Shown here piece after piece: positions 1 through 5,214 of a DNA stretch of 5,214 nt (the stretch's first letter is position 1; every line of letters begins with the position of its first letter). The notes beneath the pieces are model-generated. The model worked only from the letters and a program-made list of their open reading frames with translations, ran no database searches and had not been told where the DNA came from. The position numbers and the translations under genes are program-made. Source of the DNA: an uncultured Bacteroidota bacterium (lineage in GTDB: Bacteria > Bacteroidota > Bacteroidia > Chitinophagales > Chitinophagaceae); the NCBI GenBank assembly GCA_946480675.1, contig CAMLKS010000202.1, forward strand, positions 1-5,214, written 5' to 3'.

Positions 1-2273
1 TTGATAGGCAAGCGGAGACCACCCGTAAAGCGATAGTTTTCCATCAGGTCGTTGATGCTAACCGTAAGCATACCACCCAAAGAAGGGTTAATAAAGCGGC
101 CACCGGTTTGCGCTACCGACTGGTATTTATTGAAGAGGACGCTGTTATCCAGTTTTATGCTAAAGAAGTCGGGCTTCAATGAAAGGCGGTATGGCTGAGC
201 TTTCATTTTCAGGTATTCGCTATCTGCAGCCTGCTTTACATTAATTTCGGCATTCACTTCGTTTGCCATTGCCATATTAGCATCTGTTACTGTAGCCGCA
301 GCAGCGCCATCGTCTTTAAATTCAGACTGGAAAGCATTGCCGCTCTTCATCACGGGCTCACGTTTGTGCATTGCCTCATTGCTAAGCTCTGATACTGGTG
401 CAGGTTTTTGCAGGTCTGTTTTCAACAGCTCTGTAGGCTGAGGGTCTTTTATTACTACATTTTTACCAGGCACCAGTTGCGGCTTGAAGTAAACAGTGTA
501 TTTATCGCCTACCTGCAATACATCTGCCACTACATTACCGGCAGGATTATATTGATGGCCCACGATATTGCGCGCATGATTGGTAACAGGTACCCCATAT
601 GCAGAGTCTGTATTATTAGCACCGCGTGTCATCAGCACCAGGTATTGGTTCTGTATGCCATTCACATCGTACAGGTATGCATAGTTATCGCTACCATATT
701 GTATAGGCTGCGATACATTGCCGGTAGTAACGCGCGACATTTGCAGCAACTCTTTGCGCTTGGTGCGTGTGTTGTAGAAAAACACATTCATTGGCCCGTT
801 TGGCAGTTCATTTACGCCTAATGGTACTTCCAGGTTTGCCTTAGGACGATTTGACAAGAAGAGGATACCCCTGCGGGAACCACCACTTACAAAGCAAGGC
901 TGTACATCATCCCATGCATCGTTGGTAATGTTCTTCATACGCGAGCCGCGGATGGTAAACTCATACAGGTCGGTCTGGCTTTTCTTGATTGCGGAGAATA
1001 CCAGCTTATCATCATCTTCATTAAAGGTCATGCTCAATACCCTATCGAAACGGCCGGGAGGTATAGAATAGTTCTCTATCTGCGCCTTGTAAGAGTTGAA
1101 GATGCGCAGTTGTGTTTTAGTACCCTTTTTGTAAAGTATGGCCAATTTATAGCCGTTGTTCGACCATGCGATTATCGGGTAGTCGGGGTCAGGCAGTTCA
1201 TTATAATCCAGCCTGCCACCTTCAAGTATTACGGAAGCTACCCGATCGCCGCTAGCTTTTTGTATGTATACTTTAAATTCACCGTTCTTCCATGTCACAT
1301 AAGCCACATCGGTGCCTTTAGGGGCCACGCGTATGTTTCGCAAAGTAGTGCCATCCTTAGGTATCTTTATATCCAGCACGGCCATGTTCGAGTCCGGCTT
1401 TTCCTGTACGAGCTCATCCTTGGCATACATACCCTTGTAGTATGCAATAGCCGAATCGTAGGCCTGCTTGATGTTCTGCCCCAGCGACATTTTAATACCC
1501 TGGTTCAGGTTGCTCTTCATCTGCATGGTATACAACACAGTCTTCATGTTGTTATCGCCATACCTGTCAGATATATATTTCCAAAAGGCCTTACCGGCCA
1601 GCTCCGGCTGCTCTTCTGCCAGTTCAAAGAAGCCAGCTTTAGGTTTAGCCTCCAGCATGTTTTTCCAATCGCTGTTGCTTTTGGCATCCCAGCCATCTAC
1701 CAGGTAAGCTATGTATCCGTACACTGTCCAAGTAGGCAGGTTCATGAGCACGGCATTGCGTACCATTTCCCTGAAGTTTTCACCAAACAGCATACGCTCC
1801 ATTACCACGCGCGACATGCCGGCACGTGTTTGCCTGCGCAGGTCTTCATGTTCACCGGTGAAGTAAACGACCAATTTATCGCCCACTATATCTACCGTGC
1901 CCGCGGGTATATCCTGCAGTTGCGAATCGAAGCGGCGGCCAATGTTGGTTTGGCGATATTCATCATACGTGTTGTAAACAACTATCTTAAAGCGGCGTGG
2001 AAACTGGCCCCCCATTTTTCTTTCTACCAGGCGTATATCATTTTCCACCTGTTCGGCCACATAGCGTGCCAGGCCACGGCCGGCAGCATCGTAGTGATAA
2101 ATACGGAAGTGCTTGGTATCAAAAAACTTCCAGTCGAACTTGCGGTATTGGATACGGTTTTGCCCGAATATTTCCAGGTTTGACTGTGCATTTGCAGCAG
2201 GCGATATGGCACATAGTGACAGTGCGCTAGCTACACTAAGCATGGCAGCCCGGTATCGAGGGTGTATGTTCAT
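1..2273 (-). CDS. Large exported TolB-propeller protein with degenerate peptidase-MA-like domain (partial, C-terminus off left edge)
   Basis: I translated all 757 codons on the minus strand and found no stop; the frame stays open at base 1, so the C-terminus is missing. The start at 2273 gives a signal peptide: basic residues at 6 and 8, a hydrophobic core at about 11-25, and a probable signal peptidase I site ANA|QS after residue 29. Residues about 35-200 resemble the peptidase-MA-like region seen in Bacteroidota 'translocation protein TolB'-type proteins. The place where an HExxH zinc motif would sit reads HEDLRRQ (H142), so the second histidine is absent and the domain is probably not a zinc peptidase. 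Residues about 294-605 contain PD40/TolB-like blades, for example NEDDDKLVFSA near 418. A polar, Ala/Lys/Glu-rich linker covers about 618-685. From about 740 the sequence ENYRFTGGLRLPI looks like the first strands of an outer-membrane barrel, which is inference because the rest is cut off. Likely an envelope protein facing the periplasm; substrate or partner unknown. It is transcribed divergently from the MBL gene. Confidence 0.85.
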   Translation of the reverse strand, partial: MNIHPRYRAAMLSVASALSLCAISPAANAQSNLEIFGQNRIQYRKFDWKFFDTKHFRIYHYDAAGRGLARYVAEQVENDIRLVERKMGGQFPRRFKIVVYNTYDEYRQTNIGRRFDSQLQDIPAGTVDIVGDKLVVYFTGEHEDLRRQTRAGMSRVVMERMLFGENFREMVRNAVLMNLPTWTVYGYIAYLVDGWDAKSNSDWKNMLEAKPKAGFFELAEEQPELAGKAFWKYISDRYGDNNMKTVLYTMQMKSNLNQGIKMSLGQNIKQAYDSAIAYYKGMYAKDELVQEKPDSNMAVLDIKIPKDGTTLRNIRVAPKGTDVAYVTWKNGEFKVYIQKASGDRVASVILEGGRLDYNELPDPDYPIIAWSNNGYKLAILYKKGTKTQLRIFNSYKAQIENYSIPPGRFDRVLSMTFNEDDDKLVFSAIKKSQTDLYEFTIRGSRMKNITNDAWDDVQPCFVSGGSRRGILFLSNRPKANLEVPLGVNELPNGPMNVFFYNTRTKRKELLQMSRVTTGNVSQPIQYGSDNYAYLYDVNGIQNQYLVLMTRGANNTDSAYGVPVTNHARNIVGHQYNPAGNVVADVLQVGDKYTVYFKPQLVPGKNVVIKDPQPTELLKTDLQKPAPVSELSNEAMHKREPVMKSGNAFQSEFKDDGAAAATVTDANMAMANEVNAEINVKQAADSEYLKMKAQPYRLSLKPDFFSIKLDNSVLFNKYQSVAQTGGRFINPSLGGMLTVSINDLMENYRFTGGLRLPI

Positions 2274-2317
2274 AAACGAATACTGTTATGATATTGTGGT
2301 TGACTTAGAATTAGGTG

Positions 2318-2348
2318 TTACAATATACTACCTTAAATAATAAGTTTG
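2318..2348 (+). promoter_or_regulatory. Candidate Bacteroidota-type promoter for the MBL-fold gene
   Basis: TAAGTTTG at 2341-2348 matches the TAnnTTTG -7 consensus of Bacteroidota exactly. A TTA at 2318-2320 sits 20 bases upstream, where the -33 TTG element is expected, with one mismatch. The motif lies 29 bases before the ATG at 2378, leaving a short AT-rich leader without a Shine-Dalgarno sequence. The divergent spacer (2274-2377) must also carry the promoter of the large minus-strand gene, but I see no good TAnnTTTG match on that strand. Confidence 0.4.
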
Positions 2349-2377
2349 CATTCTAAATTAATGAAAATATACGACCA

Positions 2378-3019
2378 ATGCTGTATATAAAGTCTTTTAC
2401 TTTCAATGGTTTTCAGGAAAATAGCTATCTCATCGTAAACGATGACAAGGAGTGCTGGGCGGTGGACCCCGGCATGTACGAGGCCGGTGAAGTAAGCCAA
2501 TTCAAACAGTACTTATCTGCTAATAACCTGCAGTTAAAATCCATCATCAATACGCACACGCATATCGACCATATTTTTGGCGTGCAGGCACTGAAAGATG
2601 CTTATAACGTACTGTTTGGCATACACGAAAAAGACTTGCCTGTGTTGGGTGGCGCCGTTGGTTCGGCCATGCTGTTCGGTTTCAACTTTCCTAAAGCACC
2701 TGTGCCTGATTTTTACATAGCAGACGGCACACCATTGATGCTGGGTAAAGATGAGATAGAAGTTCGCTTTACACCCGGCCATTCTCCCGGCAGTATTTCT
2801 TTTTATTATCCCGAGGGTAAATGGGTGCTGAGCGGCGATGTTCTTTTTAACGGCAGTATCGGGCGGACTGACCTGCCCGGCGGCAGTTTTGATACACTTC
2901 TTGGCAGTATCAAAGGACAATTACTTTCCCTCCCCGATGACACAACTGTTTATTCAGGACATGGGCCTGCTACCACCATAGGCAATGAACGACTATATAA
3001 CCCCTTCCTGTTACATTAG
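2378..3019 (+). CDS. Metallo-beta-lactamase-fold hydrolase, glyoxalase II-like
   Basis: This 213-residue protein has no signal peptide and is probably a cytoplasmic hydrolase. The complete binuclear metal site of the MBL superfamily is visible: HTHIDH at residues 60-65 (H60, H62, D64, H65), H135 in GHSPGS, D154 in SGD and H195 in SGHGP. The DPG at 30-32 and GRTDL at 162-166 are also typical of hydroxyacylglutathione hydrolase (glyoxalase II)-like members. The chain ends soon after the last metal ligand, so it lacks the extra C-terminal domain that binds glutathione in classical glyoxalase II. It therefore belongs with the short, single-domain relatives, whose thioester or other ester substrate cannot be read from sequence. 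The ATG at 2378 is the only sensible start: an ATG at 2361 is out of frame. The gene ends with TAG, 96 bases before the PDZ gene, and no terminator hairpin is visible there. Confidence 0.9.
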   Translation: MLYIKSFTFNGFQENSYLIVNDDKECWAVDPGMYEAGEVSQFKQYLSANNLQLKSIINTHTHIDHIFGVQALKDAYNVLFGIHEKDLPVLGGAVGSAMLFGFNFPKAPVPDFYIADGTPLMLGKDEIEVRFTPGHSPGSISFYYPEGKWVLSGDVLFNGSIGRTDLPGGSFDTLLGSIKGQLLSLPDDTTVYSGHGPATTIGNERLYNPFLLH

Positions 3020-3086
3020 TCTTTTTTAACATTGTATTAGGTTCGTTTTAACGCTTCTTTGGGAGCGAAAAAGGTTTTGTGCGTTT

Positions 3087-3094
3087 TACTTTCG
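3087..3094 (+). promoter_or_regulatory. Candidate -7 promoter element for the PDZ gene
   Basis: TACTTTCG differs from TAnnTTTG at one position and lies 21 bases before the ATG at 3116. No TTG at the usual spacing was found: the nearest candidates, at 3077-3079 and 3059-3061, are too close and too far. A promoter here would exclude the upstream in-frame TTG at 3059 as the start codon. The call rests on one short motif. Confidence 0.3.
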
Positions 3095-3115
3095 TGTCAT
3101 CAAAAACACGCAGAT

Positions 3116-4084
3116 ATGAAAAGTGCCATCATCCCCGCATTAGCATTAGCAGTTTGCTGCAGTACGTCTGTATCTTTTGCCCAGGAAAGCAAGGGCAAGA
3201 GTAGCACTAAAGAAATATCGGAAGAAACTGTTGTCATCAAACGTAATGGCGAAGGCAAAACCATTATTGAAATAAAAGACGGCAACGTGTATGTGAATGG
3301 TGATAACATAGCCACGGTAAAAGATATACAGAACAATCATACACGTAAGAAGATCATCATAGACAATGGCAATGATGCGGATATAACGATGCCCTTCAGC
3401 GACAGGCAAGAGAATATTGTTATAACACGCAAGGCGATGCTGGGTGTATATACCAAACCTGACAATGCAGATGGAGGAGCCGAAATAGAACGTGTAATGC
3501 CGAACAGTGCAGCTGCTGAAGCAGGATTAAAAACCGGCGATGTGATAACAAGTATAGACGGTAAGGCTATTAACAACGGTAAGGAACTGACAGAAATAAT
3601 AGCCGATAAAGAAGCCGGTGAAAAAGTAACCATCAGCTACAAACGCAATGGTAAAGTGCAAAATGCTACGGCAGCCCTATCTAAGGCGCCCGGCATCAGC
3701 ATACCCAGGGGCCGTCACTTCAACCCGTTTGAAGGCAATGGCGACATTCCTAATACTATGATACGCCCATTTAGCTTCGATATTAATGATGCCCCATTTG
3801 AACCAAGCCCTAAAATGGGTGTAACGGTGGAAGATATGAATAATGGCGACGGTGTAAAAGTGCTGGATGTAAAACCATCTTCACCAGCCGCAGAAGCTGG
3901 TATCCGTAAAAATGACATCCTGAAAAAGCTGGATAATGAATCTATAAGTTCTGTGCAGGAACTGCAAGATATACTGGGTGGTACTAAGAAAAACCAACCT
4001 CTAAAACTTCAATACGAAAGAGAAGGAAACACGAATACAACCAATATTGTATTCCCCAAAAGCCTGAAGAAAAAAGATCTCTAA
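3116..4084 (+). CDS. Exported protein with two PDZ domains and no protease domain
   Basis: I place the start at the ATG at 3116, giving 322 residues, because it begins directly with a signal peptide: MKSAIIPALALAV followed by SFA|Q, with cleavage after residue 22. An in-frame TTG at 3059 would add 19 residues that spoil this signal. Residues about 23-105 form a polar, charged, beta-rich segment (VVIKRNGEGKTIIEIKDG) with no recognised domain. PDZ1 spans about 106-190, with the ligand-groove strand MLGVYTK and the signature SAAAEAGLKTGDVITSIDGK. PDZ2 spans about 232-315, with KMGVTV and SSPAAEAGIRKNDILKKLDN. A linker of about 40 residues rich in Pro, Phe and Asn lies between them. The two PDZ domains resemble those of HtrA/DegP, but no trypsin-like His-Asp-Ser domain precedes them, so this is not a protease. 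It probably acts in the periplasm as an adaptor or scaffold that binds C-terminal or extended peptides; the partner is unknown. The gene converges on comB and ends at the bidirectional terminator. Confidence 0.85.
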   Translation: MKSAIIPALALAVCCSTSVSFAQESKGKSSTKEISEETVVIKRNGEGKTIIEIKDGNVYVNGDNIATVKDIQNNHTRKKIIIDNGNDADITMPFSDRQENIVITRKAMLGVYTKPDNADGGAEIERVMPNSAAAEAGLKTGDVITSIDGKAINNGKELTEIIADKEAGEKVTISYKRNGKVQNATAALSKAPGISIPRGRHFNPFEGNGDIPNTMIRPFSFDINDAPFEPSPKMGVTVEDMNNGDGVKVLDVKPSSPAAEAGIRKNDILKKLDNESISSVQELQDILGGTKKNQPLKLQYEREGNTNTTNIVFPKSLKKKDL

Positions 4085-4118
4085 GGCTTTCTAAGTTTGT
4101 AAAATGGTAAAAAAAGGT

Positions 4119-4145
4119 AAAAAGGCAGCTCAGGCTGCCCTTTTT
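4119..4145. terminator. Bidirectional rho-independent terminator between convergent genes
   Basis: GGCAGC (4124-4129) and GCTGCC (4134-4139) form a 6-bp GC-rich stem with the loop TCAG. A run of A at 4119-4123 precedes it and a run of T at 4141-4145 follows, and these can pair beyond one bulged C at 4140. The T run serves plus-strand transcripts from the PDZ gene. The A-rich stretch from 4109 to 4123 becomes a U tract for minus-strand transcripts from comB. The flank 4106-4123 is a short imperfect tandem of GGT followed by a run of A. The comB stop codon (4144-4146) overlaps the T run. Confidence 0.85.
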
Positions 4146-4875
4146 ATTTGTATATAACCAGTTCTTTCCCTTTTAAAATAGGCACTACAGGATGCAGATC
4201 GGGCGTAGCGCAATACTCCATATCGCCTTGCAGCCCGTATGCAGACAGGCGCTTGTAATGCGAGCTATCGCGTAGAAAGGTAATCGCATCACCTTCTGCA
4301 CTATGTTCAAACAGGTAATTAGCCGCACGCGCACTGTCGCAGTTAACAGAGAAATGGTCTTTAATCTTGTTTACTACAGCCCCGGCAAATAAGGTATCCT
4401 CCAGGTTGAAACGATCTTTCCAGGCAGCGCAGCCCAGCAATACATTCTTCTTTTGCGCAACCAGGAAATCACATACAGCTGATAAATTAAGGAAGGCGCC
4501 AGTGATAATGGTATCCGCATCTTTCACCATATGCAGCAGGCGTGTACCATTTGTAGTAGTAAGTACCAGGCATCTGTCGTTTATAAATTCCTTAGGATAT
4601 TCTGATGGAGAATTGCCGTATTGCAAACCTTCTGCCACTTTACCGTCGCGTTCCCCGGCCGTGATGCTGTTTTCTATACTGTTGCCCAGCTCAATACATT
4701 CCTGCACGCTAGCTACGGGTATAACACAGGTGGCGCCATTATGCAGCGCTGCTGCTATAGTAGAAGTAGCACGGAACACATCGATAATAACAACTACTGC
4801 GCCCTTGGTATCGTATAAATGTAATAATGCAGGTGAAAGGCAAACTTCTAACCTGGGTAATGCACTGTCTGACAT
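4144..4875 (-). CDS. comB: 2-phosphosulfolactate phosphatase (ComB) family protein
   Basis: ComB enzymes are Mg2+-dependent acid phosphatases that convert 2-phospho-3-sulfolactate to 3-sulfolactate, a step in coenzyme M synthesis in methanogens. Family hallmarks seen here, numbered from the 4875 start, are IDVFRATST at 31-39, AGER at 73-76, YGNSPSEY at 86-93, TTNGT at 107-111 and a DRFNLEDTLFAG segment at 154-165. The 243-residue length is normal for the family. There is no signal peptide, so the protein is cytoplasmic. I prefer the ATG at 4875 over the one at 4917, because the protein then begins MSDSALPRLEVCLSP and family homology begins at about residue 8. The 14 extra residues look unrelated, and a candidate promoter lies between the two ATGs. 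No other coenzyme M gene (comA, comC) is nearby, so the substrate in this organism may not be phosphosulfolactate. The family assignment is firm; the in vivo reaction is inference. Confidence 0.9.
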   Translation of the reverse strand: MSDSALPRLEVCLSPALLHLYDTKGAVVVIIDVFRATSTIAAALHNGATCVIPVASVQECIELGNSIENSITAGERDGKVAEGLQYGNSPSEYPKEFINDRCLVLTTTNGTRLLHMVKDADTIITGAFLNLSAVCDFLVAQKKNVLLGCAAWKDRFNLEDTLFAGAVVNKIKDHFSVNCDSARAANYLFEHSAEGDAITFLRDSSHYKRLSAYGLQGDMEYCATPDLHPVVPILKGKELVIYK

Positions 4876-4892
4876 CAATAAATACTTAAAAA

Positions 4893-4924
4893 GAAATGTA
4901 GTGCAAGATACAGGCATCAGGCAA
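4893..4924 (-). promoter_or_regulatory. Candidate promoter for comB
   Basis: Read on the minus strand, TTG (4924-4922) is followed after 21 bases by TACATTTC (4900-4893). This differs from the TAnnTTTG -7 element only in its last base. The ATG at 4875 lies 17 bases downstream, so the leader would be very short. The TTG falls inside the U-tract side of the upstream gene's terminator. Confidence 0.35.
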
Positions 4925-4929
4925 ATAAA

Positions 4930-4959
4930 AAAATCGCCACCTGATTAGGTGGCGATTTT
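4930..4959 (-). terminator. Strong rho-independent terminator after the right-edge gene
   Basis: TCGCCACCT (4934-4942) pairs perfectly with AGGTGGCGA (4947-4955) around the loop GATT. AAAA (4930-4933) against TTTT (4956-4959) extends the stem to 13 bp without mismatch. On the minus strand the hairpin is followed by a U-rich tract from the A-rich stretch 4923-4933. It lies 22 bases past the stop of the right-edge gene and insulates comB from it. Confidence 0.9.
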
Positions 4960-4980
4960 CTGAGTATCATTCAAGTGGTA

Positions 4981-5214
4981 TTAATATACCCACAAATCGT
5001 GTTCCTTGTTAAATATCTGTTCTGCAGCTTTTTGTCCTTCATACAGAGCTTCCATATTGCTCATACCTTTTTCTTTGAAAGAAAGATCGAATGGATTGCT
5101 CATTTTGATAACACGGCTGGCAAAATAGCGGTTTTCGAAGAATTCGTACCAGCTCATGCGTGCCACATCATTTTCAGGATTAAATACTTCATACTGAGCC
5201 AGCATCGGCGTGAT
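4981..5214 (-). CDS. C-terminal 77 residues of an unidentified protein (partial, N-terminus off right edge)
   Basis: The minus-strand frame is open to the right edge and ends with TAA at 4983-4981. The ATG at 5205 is preceded in frame by Ile-Thr-Pro, so it is probably internal and not the true start. The visible part is soluble-looking and rich in aromatic and charged residues: a segment with MSWYEFFENRYFASRVIKMS, then NPFDLSFKEKG, then a probable helix (SNMEALYEGQKAAEQIFNK), ending in DLWVY. No membrane segment, metal-binding motif or repeat is visible. The strong terminator just downstream supports this being the real 3' end of an expressed gene. I do not recognise the family. Confidence 0.75.
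   Translation of the reverse strand: MTPMLAQYEVFNPENDVARMSWYEFFENRYFASRVIKMSNPFDLSFKEKGMSNMEALYEGQKAAEQIFNKEHDLWVY

Noticed and set aside
1110..2183. A 357-codon open frame on the plus strand, opposite the large exported protein, plus smaller ones at 408-821, 1468-1707 and 1997-2230.
   Set aside because: The minus strand here encodes 757 uninterrupted codons with a signal peptide and recognisable domains. The plus-strand translations are rich in His, Tyr, Ile and Cys without any motif, as expected of an antisense shadow.
2274..2377. Search of the divergent spacer for a riboswitch, operator palindrome or minus-strand promoter.
   Set aside because: The spacer is AT-rich and has one good plus-strand -7 motif. 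I saw no convincing palindrome, and the nearest minus-strand candidate (in 2321-2330) lacks one base of the TAnnTTTG pattern.
3052..3067. Possible hairpin CGCTTC/GGAGCG with a TTTG loop, between the MBL and PDZ genes.
   Set aside because: The stem is only 6 bp with a G-T pair, and it is followed by A residues instead of a T run. It does not support a terminator or a known regulatory RNA.
3059..3115. A TTG start that would extend the PDZ protein by 19 residues.
   Set aside because: The ATG at 3116 begins a standard signal peptide, and the extension overlaps the candidate -7 element.
4367..4948. A 193-codon plus-strand open frame opposite comB.
   Set aside because: The minus strand carries all the ComB signature motifs. 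The plus-strand product has no motif and would run through both the comB promoter region and half of a terminator hairpin.
1..5214. Search for mobile elements, CRISPR arrays, tRNA or rRNA genes, and defence or toxin-antitoxin modules.
   Set aside because: No transposase, terminal inverted repeats, spaced direct repeats or structured RNA gene were found. All the larger open stretches are explained by the five protein genes.

Overview
The window reads as an ordinary chromosomal segment of a Bacteroidota bacterium, most likely a Chitinophagaceae-type or related environmental member. The reasons are a long exported TolB-propeller protein of a type typical of that phylum, starts without clear Shine-Dalgarno sequences, and upstream motifs resembling the phylum's TAnnTTTG -7 element. 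No mobile element, tRNA, rRNA, CRISPR array or phage gene is visible.

Layout. Positions 1-2273 (minus strand) hold the N-terminal 757 codons of a very large exported protein. It has a signal peptide, a degenerate peptidase-MA-like domain, a TolB-type beta-propeller, a linker and the start of what may be an outer-membrane barrel; it runs off the left edge. A 104-bp divergent spacer separates it from a plus-strand metallo-beta-lactamase-fold hydrolase (2378-3019), which is followed by a plus-strand exported protein with two PDZ domains and no protease domain (3116-4084). This converges on a minus-strand 2-phosphosulfolactate phosphatase (ComB) family gene (4144-4875), with a shared bidirectional terminator between them. 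A second strong terminator (4930-4959) separates comB from the 3' end of an unidentified minus-strand gene (4981 to the right edge).

How the genes relate. They do not form an evident pathway: two encode cell-envelope proteins and two encode soluble enzymes of general families. The unit boundaries are clear: a divergent spacer, a convergent terminator and a tandem terminator. The MBL and PDZ genes could be co-transcribed, since no terminator is visible in their 96-bp gap, but a candidate promoter lies directly before the PDZ gene. I found no convincing new system. The points most worth a second look are the degenerate catalytic motif of the large exported protein, an isolated comB in an apparently non-methanogenic bacterium, and the promoter-based revision of the comB start.
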